From Pseudomonas oryzihabitans (GTDB lineage: Bacteria > Pseudomonadota > Gammaproteobacteria > Pseudomonadales > Pseudomonadaceae), in the NCBI RefSeq assembly GCF_006384975.1, contig NZ_CP021645.1:2756001-2820000 (forward strand): DNA of 64,000 nt. Direction: 5' to 3'. Under the pieces are notes generated by a model. The model did not search any database. It saw only the letters and a program-made list of their open reading frames with translations, and was not told the origin of the DNA. Positions 48,209 to 57,413 of this stretch are shown here, in pieces. Both the position numbers and the translations under genes were made by a program. Position 1 is the first letter of the stretch. The number at the start of each line of letters is the position of its first letter.

Positions 48209-48409
48209 AACAGGCTATCCCGATCCGCTTGCCGCAAGAAGTACGTTGTCATATAACTACGCAGCCGATCGCTTCGGTCTTTGCTTTCCAATAATTCAAA
48301 TAAGAAAGGAATCCACCATGTTGCCCTCCCCCTCCTAGCACCACCCACCACGCCGCCTTACCCCGCCCTTCTCAGATGCCGACTGAACGCCGGCAGGGCA
48401 CCCCTTACC

Positions 48410-48417
48410 AACAAGAA
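48410..48417 (+). promoter_or_regulatory. Candidate Hfq/Crc (CA) motif before the porin gene
   Basis: AACAAGAA followed by CAAGGAAC lies 12-20 nt before the porin ATG and overlaps the ribosome site (AAGGAA). It fits the AAnAAnAA rule for catabolite repression at the translation level. Confidence 0.55.
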
Positions 48418-48429
48418 CAAGGAACACCC

Positions 48430-49698
48430 ATGAGCACTCGCCTCGCTTCCGGCCGGTTCGCCCGCGCCTGCGCCACTTTCGCCGCCCTGACCAGCAGCGG
48501 TTCGCTGTGGGCCGCGGACAGCGGTTTCATCGACGGCACCAAGGCCAACCTCAACCTGCGCAACTTCTACTTCAATCGCAATTTCGTCGATCCGGCCTAC
48601 ACTGCACAGAACAAGGCCGAGGAATGGACCCAGAGCTTCATCTTCGGCCTGACCTCCGGCTACACCCAGGGCCCGGTCGGCTTCGGCATCGATGCGCTCG
48701 GCCTGTATTCGGTCAAGCTCGATGGTGGCGCTGGCACCTACGGCACCCAGTTGCTGCCGACCCACGCCGGCAACGAACCGGCCAAGGACTTCGGCCGTCT
48801 GGCCCTGGCAGCCAAGGCCAAGGTGTCCAAGACCGATATCAAGGTCGGTGAATGGTTCGCCGTCCTGCCGATCCTGAGATCCGACGATGGCCGCTCGCTG
48901 CCGCAGACCTTCCAGGGCGCCCAGATCCATTCCGCCGAGATCCAGAACCTGGAACTCTGGGGCGGCCAGATGCGCCAGAACAGCCCGCGCAACGACGCCA
49001 GCATGCAGGACATGTTCATGCAGGGCCGCGCCAACGCCACCTCCGACCGCTTCAACTTCGTCGGCGGCGAATACAAGTTCAACGAGAAACGCACCCAGAT
49101 CGGCCTCTGGTACGCCCAACTCGAAGACATCTACCACCAGAAGTTCATCAACCTGATCCACTACCAGCCGGTCGGCAGCTGGACCCTGGGCGCCAACCTC
49201 GGCTATTTCATCGGCGAGGACGATGGCTCCGCGCGCGCCGGCGCCCTGGACAACCGCACCGCCTATGCGCTGCTCTCCGCCAAGCAGGGCGGCGGCACCT
49301 TCTATGTCGGTCTGCAACGCGTCAGTGGCGACAGCCCCTGGATGAGAGTCAACGGCACCAGCGGCGGTGCCCTGGGCAACGACAGCTACAACTCCAGCTA
49401 CGACAATGCCCGGGAGCGCTCCTGGCAGGTCCGCTACGACTACAACTTCGCCGCCTTCGGCATGCCGGGCCTGACGCTGATGAACCGCTACCTGAGCGGC
49501 GACAACGTCCATACCGGCACCATCACCGACGGCAAGGAATGGGGCCGCGAGTCCGAGGTGCAATACGAGGTGCAGAGCGGTCCGCTGAAGAAGCTGTTGA
49601 TCCGCTGGCGCAACTCGACCATGAGACGCGACTACAGCGCCAGCGGCTCTTTCGACGAGAACCGCATCATCCTCAACTACCCCATCTCGGTGTTGTAA
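48430..49698 (+). CDS. OprD family outer-membrane porin
   Basis: A 422-residue OprD/OpdK-type porin. Signal peptide of about 28 residues cut after LWA; then GFIDGTKANLNLRNFYFNRN, a hallmark of the family, and an 18-strand barrel ending with an aromatic/hydrophobic C-terminus (IILNYPISVL). ATG at 48430. Adjacent to the transporter and quiC1 it most likely admits aromatic or hydroaromatic acids across the outer membrane (the QuiX/OpdK group); specificity is inferred. Confidence 0.92.
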   Translation: MSTRLASGRFARACATFAALTSSGSLWAADSGFIDGTKANLNLRNFYFNRNFVDPAYTAQNKAEEWTQSFIFGLTSGYTQGPVGFGIDALGLYSVKLDGGAGTYGTQLLPTHAGNEPAKDFGRLALAAKAKVSKTDIKVGEWFAVLPILRSDDGRSLPQTFQGAQIHSAEIQNLELWGGQMRQNSPRNDASMQDMFMQGRANATSDRFNFVGGEYKFNEKRTQIGLWYAQLEDIYHQKFINLIHYQPVGSWTLGANLGYFIGEDDGSARAGALDNRTAYALLSAKQGGGTFYVGLQRVSGDSPWMRVNGTSGGALGNDSYNSSYDNARERSWQVRYDYNFAAFGMPGLTLMNRYLSGDNVHTGTITDGKEWGRESEVQYEVQSGPLKKLLIRWRNSTMRRDYSASGSFDENRIILNYPISVL

Positions 49699-49705
49699 GG
49701 AAGGG

Positions 49706-49740
49706 GCTCAGCGGCTGCATGGGTGGCCGCTGAGCTGTTG
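49706..49740 (+). terminator. Hairpin terminator after the porin gene
   Basis: GCTCAGCGGC (49706-49715) and GCCGCTGAGC (49726-49735), perfect ten-pair stem, loop ten bases, followed by TGTTG. Placed 8 bp after the stop. Confidence 0.7.
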
Positions 49741-49766
49741 CGAAATACAGAGCAAGGATTCAGTAA

Positions 49767-50195
49767 TCAATCTGATTTAAGAATCCCACACCGTCCATCC
49801 CCTGTTGAAGAATAGTCCACGTTGCTAATCAAATAATTCAGCCAAACAGGACACCAGCCGTTCATATGCAACTCTATTCGATGGTCGACTTTTGAAAAAG
49901 TCATGGAAGTCATACCGATAGACTCCTGACTCTCATAGACTCCCATCTCCAACGCGTCCTGATTGAAGAATGGCGAACGATAAGCCGCTCCAGAATCCTT
50001 TCTAACAAATCGCATGTAGCCTAAACTAAAAGAAGGAAGCAATGGAGTGAATATCCAAACACTTTCCACTTTGTAATCTCCCCAAGGACTATCTCTTGAG
50101 TAGTCCGCAGGAGCATTTATGATTCGCCAAGCCTCCAGGAAAAGCATAAAAGCGAATAGAGCAACAACGAAAAAAAATAACCTGAGCGCCCTCAC
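49767..50195 (-). CDS. Small membrane-anchored protein, candidate immunity protein
   Basis: A 142-residue protein with one N-terminal hydrophobic helix (LFFFVVALFAFMLFLEAW) and a soluble C-terminal region. No known domain was recognised. Start is GTG at 50195, overlapping the DUF6402 stop by 4 bp (GTGA), so translation is coupled. The DNA is much richer in A and T than its neighbours, matching the 3' half of the DUF6402 gene. Position downstream of a PAAR-associated toxin-like gene is where immunity genes usually are; the role is inferred. Confidence 0.7.
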   Translation of the reverse strand: MRALRLFFFVVALFAFMLFLEAWRIINAPADYSRDSPWGDYKVESVWIFTPLLPSFSLGYMRFVRKDSGAAYRSPFFNQDALEMGVYESQESIGMTSMTFSKVDHRIELHMNGWCPVWLNYLISNVDYSSTGDGRCGILKSD

Positions 50196-51121
50196 CGATT
50201 GACCTCAAGAACTATCGCCCTAGGCAAATTCTCGTATTTTATATCCGAAAAAATTCTAAAATCTCCACCATTCCCAGAGTTAGCCCTATACTCAGCGAAA
50301 TCCGAGTTAGTAACTAGAAAAAATCTTTTAGACATAAAATCTGCATAACGTGCCTGTACCTCAGCGACAGAGATAGAACCTTCGCTGAAGCCTATATGTA
50401 GACGTCCATTTCGCGCCATCAACTCTGCAACACTGTTCGCCATACCTTCAAACCCCCAAAAACCTAACGGCTGGCTATACCACATATAGGGAACGCGAAA
50501 ATCATAACTATCTTCTATATAAAAAGCCAAACGCCTCACTTCAAACCGCAAGCGATTTCCGCTCACTAAAACGTCGCCTTCGCCCGCCACCCTCATATTG
50601 AAATTCGCTAAGGCACCTCGCAACTCACTTAGCGAAGAAATATCCCAATTAGCAAATACAACTGGCTGAGTGTTGAATCTCCCGAATTTTTCTGCCGCGC
50701 TTGCTTTGCCCTTAAAGGCAACCGGGTAAAGGCCGTTAGCCATCCCGAAAAAATTTCTTGCCAAATTAACCTTCATAAAGGCCTGGGCACTTTCGCTAAA
50801 CCACAACCCTCTCAAAGCATGCCAGGCGTCACGAGACTCGGAAAACTGGAGAACCCAGTCCATCTTGACGATTGTTTCCTCGATATATTCTTCTGTTGGC
50901 CAGGCATCATGTCTCTTCACCTCAGCACTCATTCCTCCATCCACCGTATCCGGCCAGGGCTTGCCATTGAACCAATGCCGCATCAAAGCCGCGGCGACGG
51001 GCCAGTTCATCTTGTCCATGGCATCGGGGATGTCGGTGATCTTGAAGGGGCGGGTCTGGACCTTGACGCCCTGGCGCTGCGTGGTAGGCGTGAGGGTGGC
51101 GGTCGAGGTGATGGGCTGCAT
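50192..51121 (-). CDS. DUF6402 family protein, candidate type VI secretion cargo
   Basis: A 309-residue protein whose central segment matches the DUF6402 pattern (MRHWFNGKPW, DWVLQFSESRDAW, RFNTQPVVFANWDISSLSEL, DSYDFRVPYMWYSQPLGFWG). It is next to a PAAR gene, 10 bp downstream, so it is likely delivered by a type VI spike. The first ~60 codons are GC-rich like the PAAR gene, the remaining 80% AT-rich, so the toxin part seems to have been swapped onto a conserved start. ATG at 51121. Toxic activity is unknown. Confidence 0.75.
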   Translation of the reverse strand: MQPITSTATLTPTTQRQGVKVQTRPFKITDIPDAMDKMNWPVAAALMRHWFNGKPWPDTVDGGMSAEVKRHDAWPTEEYIEETIVKMDWVLQFSESRDAWHALRGLWFSESAQAFMKVNLARNFFGMANGLYPVAFKGKASAAEKFGRFNTQPVVFANWDISSLSELRGALANFNMRVAGEGDVLVSGNRLRFEVRRLAFYIEDSYDFRVPYMWYSQPLGFWGFEGMANSVAELMARNGRLHIGFSEGSISVAEVQARYADFMSKRFFLVTNSDFAEYRANSGNGGDFRIFSDIKYENLPRAIVLEVNR

Positions 51122-51131
51122 GGCAGTGTCT

Positions 51132-51647
51132 TCAGCCGATGACGATGGCGGTCTGGGGCTCGAAGTCGACGGATAGCGACTCGGCCTGGGCGGCGGTATG
51201 GGCGCGGGTGCGGCCTTGGTCGTCGGTGCGGCCTTCGATGACCTGGCCGCCGGCGGTGCGCAGCCGGTAGGCGCGGTCGGCCAGCGGGGCACCGGTGACT
51301 TCGTCGTGCAGCACGAAGTGCTCGTCGTAATAGCCAGGCATCGGCGAGGGCGGGATGAAAGCCGCCTGGCTGACCTGATCGCCCACCAGCACATCGCCGG
51401 AGCCGCTGATGATGACGCCGCCGTGGGCGGTGGCACTGCCGAGCAGGGCCAGGGGCTGGCCATTGACGAATACCGTGGCGCTGCCTTGGACGATGACGTC
51501 GCCGCAGGCGGTGCTGTCGCCAACCCGGGCGGCGGGCAGGCCGTTGATCAGCACATCGGGCGAACCACTGGCGATGGGATTGGGACCGTGGCCGGTAAGC
51601 GGGCAGGCATCGGTATCGGAAAGACGGGCAGCGGGTTTGCCGGACAT
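51132..51647 (-). CDS. PAAR domain protein (type VI secretion spike tip)
   Basis: A 171-residue PAAR-repeat protein. The N-terminal PAAR domain (about 1-95) contains SGKPAARLSDTDACPLTGHG, NPIASGSPDVLINGLPAARV and GDSTACGDVIVQGSATVFVN. Beyond it is a beta-rich extension, typical of adaptors that carry cargo. ATG at 51647 with CGAAGGAGT upstream. No VgrG gene is near, so it is an orphan PAAR module. It binds VgrG trimers with a zinc-stabilised cone in known systems. Confidence 0.92.
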   Translation of the reverse strand: MSGKPAARLSDTDACPLTGHGPNPIASGSPDVLINGLPAARVGDSTACGDVIVQGSATVFVNGQPLALLGSATAHGGVIISGSGDVLVGDQVSQAAFIPPSPMPGYYDEHFVLHDEVTGAPLADRAYRLRTAGGQVIEGRTDDQGRTRAHTAAQAESLSVDFEPQTAIVIG

Positions 51648-51813
51648 GGTGACACTCCTTCGTCGGGGGCCCAGCTCCATGCCGGGACTGCAATGCGTAT
51701 ACCGCCAAAACAATTCGCTGAAAACCCCTCTAGCACGGTACTTTCGCGATTGGCGACCAACCTCTCATCCTGCTGTTCTGCTAGAGACTTGTTCTGCTCG
51801 GCCAGGCCATATA

Positions 51814-51829
51814 CTGTATAAAAATACAG
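51814..51829 (+). promoter_or_regulatory. LexA (SOS) box
   Basis: CTGTATAAAAATACAG matches the Pseudomonas LexA consensus CTGTN8ACAG with perfect outer half-sites, placed 17 bp before the radical SAM start and probably overlapping its promoter. In P. aeruginosa the orthologous gene PA0069 belongs to the LexA regulon (known). Confidence 0.92.
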
Positions 51830-51845
51830 ATATCGAGATCTGGTC

Positions 51846-52910
51846 ATGACCCAGCCCCAACGTCCACCACGCGGCCGTGGTACTGCCAGCAATCCGCACA
51901 ATCGCTTCACCGCGACCCGCAGCGAGGCCGAGCACGATGGCTGGTACGAAGAGGCGACGCCGCTGACCTTCACCACCAGCGTTCGCCAGGAAACCGCAAA
52001 GACAGTCATCAGCCGCAACCAGTCCCCGGACGTGGGCTTCGACCGCTCGGTGAATCCCTATCGGGGTTGCGAGCATGGCTGCATCTACTGCTTCGCTCGC
52101 CCGTCCCACGCCTATTGGGATCTGTCGCCGGGTATCGATTTCGAGACGCAGCTGATCGCCAAGACCAACCTGGCGGAGCGCCTGGAAGCGGAACTGGGCA
52201 AGCCGGGCTATCAGCCACAGCCCATCGCCCTGGGCATCAATACCGATGGCTACCAGCCCATCGAGCGGCAGTATCAACTGACCCGCCAGGCGCTGGAGAT
52301 CCTGCTGCGCTATCGCCATCCGGTGACCCTCATCACCAAGAGCGCGCTGATCCTGCGCGATCTGGATCTGTTCGTGCAGCTCGCCGAACGCAATCTGGTG
52401 CGGGTGGCCTTCAGCCTCACGACGCTGGATGACGACCTCAAGCGCATCCTCGAACCCCGTACCGCGACCCCCTCGGCCCGCCTGAAAGCCATGCGCACCC
52501 TGCACGAGCACGGGGTGCCGGTGAGCGCGCTGCTGGCACCGATGATCCCCATGATCAACGACCATGAGCTGGAAGCTCTGCTGGAAGCGGCGCGCGACCA
52601 TGGCGCCCGCTCGGCTGGCTACGCCCTGCTGCGCCTGCCACTGGAGATCGCCGACTTGTTCGAGGAATGGCTACAGACGCATTTTCCCGAACGCGCCGCC
52701 CATGTGATGAGCCTGATTCGCCAGTCCCGCGGCGGCAAGAATTACGACAGCCGCTTCGGAATCCGCATGAAGGGCGAAGGCCAGTTCGCCGAGTTGCTGG
52801 CGCAGCGCTTTCGCCTGGCACGTCGGCGCTTCGGCCTGGAACGGCGGGAGGGCGAAGGCTTGGATTGCAGTCAGTTCGCGCCGCCGGGGGAGCAGTTGGG
52901 GTTGTTCTAG
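51846..52910 (+). CDS. Radical SAM protein, PA0069 family (SplB-like)
   Basis: A 354-residue radical S-adenosylmethionine enzyme. The iron-sulfur motif is in NPYRGCEHGCIYCFARP (CxxxCxxC, about residue 70), with a radical-SAM barrel following: LGINTDGYQPIE, VTLITKSALILRD, MIPMINDHELEALLEAA. The family is related to spore photoproduct lyase-like domains; its reaction is unknown. ATG at 51846 lies 17 bp after a LexA box, supporting a role in DNA-damage response. Confidence 0.93.
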   Translation: MTQPQRPPRGRGTASNPHNRFTATRSEAEHDGWYEEATPLTFTTSVRQETAKTVISRNQSPDVGFDRSVNPYRGCEHGCIYCFARPSHAYWDLSPGIDFETQLIAKTNLAERLEAELGKPGYQPQPIALGINTDGYQPIERQYQLTRQALEILLRYRHPVTLITKSALILRDLDLFVQLAERNLVRVAFSLTTLDDDLKRILEPRTATPSARLKAMRTLHEHGVPVSALLAPMIPMINDHELEALLEAARDHGARSAGYALLRLPLEIADLFEEWLQTHFPERAAHVMSLIRQSRGGKNYDSRFGIRMKGEGQFAELLAQRFRLARRRFGLERREGEGLDCSQFAPPGEQLGLF

Positions 52911-53082
52911 GGCGGTTGCTTCTGCCAGTCGCCCCCCCAAGAGGTGGATGATTTTTCGCTCTTTGGCCGGCGACCGAAACAGGTCCTATAAGGCTAAGGC
53001 GCAACGCTGCCCAGGCGATCCATCGATGCGGACAAAAGGCGCTGCCAAGCCAGGGTAAATCCTTGCGGAAGCCCCCATGGCC

Positions 53083-53451
53083 TCAAGGCAAAACGCGCCC
53101 ACCCTGCCACTGGGTCAGGCCAAGGCCGATGCTGATGTGATCGGTGGCTTGCGTCTCCAGGCCCAGGTGGGTCGCCGACTCCACGCCATTCGGCAGGCCC
53201 TTGCCCATCATCACCCCGTAGCCCAGAGTGCCATGTACCTTCGGCAGTTTGCCGAAGAGGGAGGGATCGCTGCCCAGGTCGGGAAGGCTGGACGTCTCGG
53301 ACTGCGGTTGGGCTTGGGCCGTCGGCGCGGGCTTGTCCAGGGTGGCTGCAGACGGTTGGCTGGGCGGCAGGCTCAGGTCCAGCGCCAGGGCCGAAGAGCT
53401 GACCAGGCACAGCAGCAGGACGGATGACCAAGACAGGACGGAACGGGGCAT
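53083..53451 (-). CDS. Exported small protein of unknown function
   Basis: A 122-residue protein with a signal peptide (about 24 residues: SVLSWSSVLLLCLVSSSALA), a proline- and serine-rich middle, and a glycine-rich C-terminal stretch (GTLGYGVMMGKGLPNGVES). The beta-rich end resembles small outer-membrane-associated proteins. ATG at 53451 with GGAGGTC upstream. No family name can be given. Confidence 0.7.
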   Translation of the reverse strand: MPRSVLSWSSVLLLCLVSSSALALDLSLPPSQPSAATLDKPAPTAQAQPQSETSSLPDLGSDPSLFGKLPKVHGTLGYGVMMGKGLPNGVESATHLGLETQATDHISIGLGLTQWQGGRVLP

Positions 53452-53805
53452 GACGACCTCCGGCCAGAGGCACGGCTGACGGGCGTGACGGGGATTGGGT
53501 GCATGGCAGGGTGCCATGACGGCTGAACTGGCAGACTACCCCGGTTTGGCAGCTTAGTCATGGGGCCTCTGTAGGCCCCAGCCAGGGGCCGCTGTTGTAG
53601 GTTGGGTTGAGCGTAGCGAAGCCCAACAGTCCGCAGTGCCCTCACCCCAACCCTCCCCCTGAGGGAGAGGGGGCGATGGTCCTGCGCCTTGCGATGCCCA
53701 GGTCGTAGCGGTTTGGCCTGTCGCCGCATGCAGGCAGCGCACCGCCCGCTTTGCTCTCCGCCCCCAGCTGCTAGGCTAACGACTGCCAACGCCTTTGGAG
53801 TCGCC
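53452..53805. other. Repeat-bearing gap before the S9 peptidase gene
   Basis: A 354-bp stretch. It has a 31-bp repeat (53597-53627) and a CCCTCACCCC...GGGAGAGGGGG palindrome (53639-53672). No gene is supported; a long in-frame extension of the peptidase ORF upstream of its ATG lacks a ribosome site. Confidence 0.6.
53597..53627 (+). repeat. 31-bp dispersed repeat (GTAGGTTGGG family)
   Basis: Exact-type copy GTAGGTTGGGTTGAGCGTAG followed by CGAAGCCCAAC. Confidence 0.85.
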
Positions 53806-55620
53806 ATGTCTATCTCCCTCACCCCAGCCCAGGCCGTTGCCGCCGGTATCGATTTCGCCGAACTCAAGGTCGATGCCAGCGGCCTCTATTGGAGCCAGTA
53901 CGACCCGGTCGACGGCGCTACCCGCCTCTGGCGGTGGCAGGCCGACCAGGCGCCGCGCTGCCTGACGCCGGAGGGCTTCAGCCTGCGCAGCCGGGTCTAC
54001 GAGTATGGCGGCGGCGCGCTGTGCCTGGCCGACGATGGTCCCTGGTTCGTCAACGAGGCCGACCAGGGCATCTATCGCCAACCGCTGGCGGGTGGCGCGC
54101 CGCAGCGCCTGGCCGGGGCGGCGCACCTGCGCTACGGCGATCTGAGCTGGGACGGGCGGCACCGCCGGGTCCTGGCCGTGGAGGAGGATCGCCAAGAGCA
54201 ACCGCCACGCCATCGCCTGGTCGCCCTGGATACCGCGGGAACCCGCCTGGTGCTGGCCGAGGGCGCGGACTTCTATGCCGCGCCGCGCGCCAGCGCCGAC
54301 GGTCGCCGGCTGGCCTGGATCGAATGGGACCGACCGCATCAGCCCTGGACCCGGACCCGCCTGCTGGCCACCGCCCTGGACGAGCGGGGCCTGCCGGGCG
54401 CTCCCCTGGTCATCGCTGCCGACCCCGAGGAGTCGCTGCAGCAGCCCTCTTTCGATAGCGCCAATCGCCTCTGGGCACTGAGCGATCGTCACGGCTGGTG
54501 GCAACCCTGGCGGGAGACGGCCACCGGCTTCGCGCCCGCCCCGGCTCCTGCGGCGGACCATGCCGCCGCGCCCTGGCAACTGGGCGGCACCAGCTGGCTG
54601 CCCACGAGCGACGACGGCTGGCTGGCGACCTGGCAGGAAGATGGCTTCGGTCTGCTCGGTGAGCATCAGGCCAATGGCCAAGTGCGGCGCCTGGCCGCGG
54701 ACTTCAGCCGCTTTCGCGGTTTGGCCCTGGATGAGCAGCGCTGCTACTGCATCGCCGCCTCCCCGAGCCGCCCCGCGGCGATCCTCGCCATCGACCGCCA
54801 CAGTGGCGCCGTGCAGGTACTGGCCGGGGGTGCGGCGCCCCTGCCGGAGAGCGCCATCGTCACGCCGCAGCGACTGAGCTATCCCAGTGGCGACGCCCTG
54901 GCCCAGGGGTTTCTCTATCTGCCCGAAGACCGCGGGGACGGTCCGCCGCCGCTGCTGGTCATCGTCCATGGCGGCCCTACCTCCTGCACCTATCCGGTGT
55001 TCGATGCGCGTATCCAGTTCTGGGTGCGCCAGGGCTTCGCCGTGGTCGATCTCAACTATCGCGGCAGTAGCGGCCATGGCCGCGCCTATCGCCAGGCGCT
55101 GCACCTGCGTTGGGGCGAGGTGGACGTGGACGATGCCTGCGCGGTGGTCGAGTACCTGGGTCGCCAAGGCCATATCGATCCGCAGCGTGCCTTTATCCGT
55201 GGCGGTAGCGCGGGGGGCTATACGGTGCTCTGCGCCCTGGCTTTCCGCGATGTGTTCCGCGCCGGCGCCAGTCTCTATGGCGTGAGCGATCCCCTGGCGC
55301 TGGCCAAGGTCACCCACAAGTTCGAGGCCGACTACCTGGACTGGCTGATCGGCGATCCCGAAGCCGATCGCCAGCGCTACGAGGCGCGTACCCCGCTGCT
55401 GCACGCCGCGGGGATCAAGGCGCCGGTGATCTTTTTCCAGGGCCTCAAGGACGCCGTGGTGGTACCCGCGCAGACCGATGCCATGGCCGCTGCCCTAGAG
55501 GCGCGCGGCGTGCCGGTGGTGGTGCGACGCTATCCCGAGGAAGGTCATGGCTTTCGTCGTGCGGCCAACCAGGCGGATGCCCTGGAGCAGGAAGCGGGCT
55601 TCTACCGCCGCTGGCTATGA
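53806..55620 (+). CDS. S9 family prolyl oligopeptidase
   Basis: A 604-residue serine peptidase. An N-terminal seven-bladed propeller (about 1-360) is followed by the alpha/beta hydrolase catalytic domain with FIRGGSAGGYTVL (Ser), FQGLKDAVVVPAQ (Asp) and YPEEGHGF (His). The form is of the dipeptidyl peptidase/acylaminoacyl-peptidase group. ATG at 53806 with TTTGGAG upstream. No signal peptide, so cytoplasmic. It trims short peptides. Confidence 0.9.
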   Translation: MSISLTPAQAVAAGIDFAELKVDASGLYWSQYDPVDGATRLWRWQADQAPRCLTPEGFSLRSRVYEYGGGALCLADDGPWFVNEADQGIYRQPLAGGAPQRLAGAAHLRYGDLSWDGRHRRVLAVEEDRQEQPPRHRLVALDTAGTRLVLAEGADFYAAPRASADGRRLAWIEWDRPHQPWTRTRLLATALDERGLPGAPLVIAADPEESLQQPSFDSANRLWALSDRHGWWQPWRETATGFAPAPAPAADHAAAPWQLGGTSWLPTSDDGWLATWQEDGFGLLGEHQANGQVRRLAADFSRFRGLALDEQRCYCIAASPSRPAAILAIDRHSGAVQVLAGGAAPLPESAIVTPQRLSYPSGDALAQGFLYLPEDRGDGPPPLLVIVHGGPTSCTYPVFDARIQFWVRQGFAVVDLNYRGSSGHGRAYRQALHLRWGEVDVDDACAVVEYLGRQGHIDPQRAFIRGGSAGGYTVLCALAFRDVFRAGASLYGVSDPLALAKVTHKFEADYLDWLIGDPEADRQRYEARTPLLHAAGIKAPVIFFQGLKDAVVVPAQTDAMAAALEARGVPVVVRRYPEEGHGFRRAANQADALEQEAGFYRRWL

Positions 55621-55725
55621 CGTCCAGGCTGGCGATAGGACGCCGAGCGCTCATAAAGTCTGTCTTCATGGGTACCGGGTCTAGGCCACCCGTATAGAAT
55701 GGCGCTTTAGTCATAGAGTCTTGGC

Positions 55726-56466
55726 ATGCCCTTCGTTCGTCGCGGTTTCGAAAGCATCGTGTCCACCTGGCTGGCCGGCTTGTTGCTGCTCCTGCCCCTG
55801 GTGCTGACCCTGGCCCTGATCGGCTGGATCGTCAGTTTCCTCAACGGGCTGATCGGGCCGAACACCACCCTGGGCAAGCTATTCGTGGCGGTCGGGCATC
55901 CCTTCGTCGGCAACTCCCTGGCCGCCTACGGCATCGGCACCCTGGTGCTGCTGGTGCTGCTCTATCCGTTGGGCATCGCAGTGAAGTTGGGTCTGCGCCG
56001 CCCCCTGGCCTGGTTCGCCAACCTGACCTTCCGGCGTATTCCGGTGTTCGGCAAGCTCTATGGCCTGGCCGAGCGTTTCGTCGAATTGCTCGACCGCAAG
56101 GAAGGCGGGGCGGACATCCGCGCCATGAGTCCGGTGTGGTGCTTCTTCGGTGGCCAGGGCGTGGCGGTGCTGGCATTGCTGCCCAATCCGGCGGTGGTCG
56201 ACATCGATGGTCGCCACTATCACGCCGTGCTGGTGCCCTCGGCGCCGGTGCCGGTGGGTGGCGGCCTGCTCTATGTGCCGGTTGACTGGGTGAAACCGGC
56301 CGACATGGGCATCGACATGTTCACCAGCATCTACGTCTCAATGGGCATCACCCTGCCGCCGGTGGTCAAGGATCGCCAGGTGGAATTCATTCCCCTGGAA
56401 GAGGCGGTACGGCGCCAGCAGGGGCAGGAAGGCGGGACGACCGAGGAGTCGCCCCGCCCTTCTTAG
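55726..56466 (+). CDS. DUF502 family membrane protein
   Basis: A 246-residue protein with two hydrophobic helices in the first 110 residues (STWLAGLLLLLPLVLTLALI and AAYGIGTLVLLVLLYPLGIA), then a conserved soluble domain (RIPVFGKLYGLAERFVELLD, FFGGQGVAVLALLPNPAVVD, VPVGGGLLYVPVDWVKPADM). Function unknown but widespread. ATG at 55726. It overlaps the next SDR gene tail-to-tail by 4 bp. Confidence 0.9.
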   Translation: MPFVRRGFESIVSTWLAGLLLLLPLVLTLALIGWIVSFLNGLIGPNTTLGKLFVAVGHPFVGNSLAAYGIGTLVLLVLLYPLGIAVKLGLRRPLAWFANLTFRRIPVFGKLYGLAERFVELLDRKEGGADIRAMSPVWCFFGGQGVAVLALLPNPAVVDIDGRHYHAVLVPSAPVPVGGGLLYVPVDWVKPADMGIDMFTSIYVSMGITLPPVVKDRQVEFIPLEEAVRRQQGQEGGTTEESPRPS

Positions 56467-57260
56467 TTCTGCACCGCCTGGACCGAACCACCATCCACGC
56501 GCAGATTGCTGCCGTTGATGAAAGAGGCGCGTTCGGACACCAGCAGGGCAATGGCCGCGGCCACCTCCTCCACCTTGCCGCGGCGCTTCTGCACGATGCC
56601 GGGCCGTTCTTCGTCGAGGAAGCTTTCGATGGCTTCCTCGAAGGAAACGCCCAGTTCCTTGGCGCGCTTTTCCATCATGCCGTCGGTCATGCCGGTCTCG
56701 ATGAAGGCCGGCGAAACGGTGTTGCACAGCACGCCGTGAGCCGCTTCCTTGTAGGACAGATTCTTGATGAAGGCCGCCAGGGCCGCCTTGGCGACGTTGT
56801 AGACGGCCTCTTCCCAATAGGGCTGGACGGCGTTTTCCGAGGTGATGCAGACGAAGCGCCCCCAGCCGCGCTTACGCATGCGCGGAATGGCTGCGCGGGC
56901 GACGCGGACGGCGGAGAAGAAATCGGTGGCCCAGGCCTCCTCGTAGTCGGCGTCGGCCAGTTCCAGCGGATCGCCCTTGGCGCCAGTGACGCCGGCGGTA
57001 TGGACCACGATGTCGATCTGGCCGAAACGCGACTCGCCCTGCTCCACCAGCCTGTTCACGGCGGCCTGGTCGGTCATGTCGGCGGCGATCAGCAGCGGCT
57101 CGCCCGGCAGGCCCTTGGCCGCCTCTTCCAACGTCACCTGCTCCAGGTCGGACAGCACCAGCTTGACGCCTTCCTCGGCCAGCAACTTGGCCGTGGCCAG
57201 CCCCATGCCACCGCTGGCGCCCGTGATGAGGGCGACGCGCCCCTTGATTCCCAGATCCAT
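56463..57260 (-). CDS. SDR family oxidoreductase
   Basis: A 265-residue classical SDR. NAD(P) motif ITGASGGMGLATAK at residue 13, VVHTAGVTGAK in the NAG-type position, and YNVAKAALAA as the catalytic YxxxK. It also has VSPAFIETGMTD and a long C-terminal segment (residues 195-245) that broadens substrate binding. ATG at 57260. Substrate unknown; ends overlap the DUF502 gene. Confidence 0.9.
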   Translation of the reverse strand: MDLGIKGRVALITGASGGMGLATAKLLAEEGVKLVLSDLEQVTLEEAAKGLPGEPLLIAADMTDQAAVNRLVEQGESRFGQIDIVVHTAGVTGAKGDPLELADADYEEAWATDFFSAVRVARAAIPRMRKRGWGRFVCITSENAVQPYWEEAVYNVAKAALAAFIKNLSYKEAAHGVLCNTVSPAFIETGMTDGMMEKRAKELGVSFEEAIESFLDEERPGIVQKRRGKVEEVAAAIALLVSERASFINGSNLRVDGGSVQAVQN

Positions 57261-57413
57261 AGCGACCTCGTTCGTTGGTTAGCTGCAATGCCGTCATCCG
57301 GCGTCTCTAATTCCGACTCGCCAGGGCGCGCCGTTGCGCTTACCGTTCGGCGGAAAGCGCAACGGCAGCCCCAGCCGCCGGTCCAGATAGGCAAGACCCA
57401 CAGGATGATCCCC

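Noticed and set aside
53689..53805. Upstream extension of the S9 peptidase
   Set aside because: No ribosome site; overlaps the repeat. The ATG at 53806 with TTTGGAG fits the family start.
56736..57413. Long in-frame extension of the DCC protein through the SDR gene
   Set aside because: It is an antisense shadow of the SDR gene; the DCC motif starts at residue 11 of the short form.
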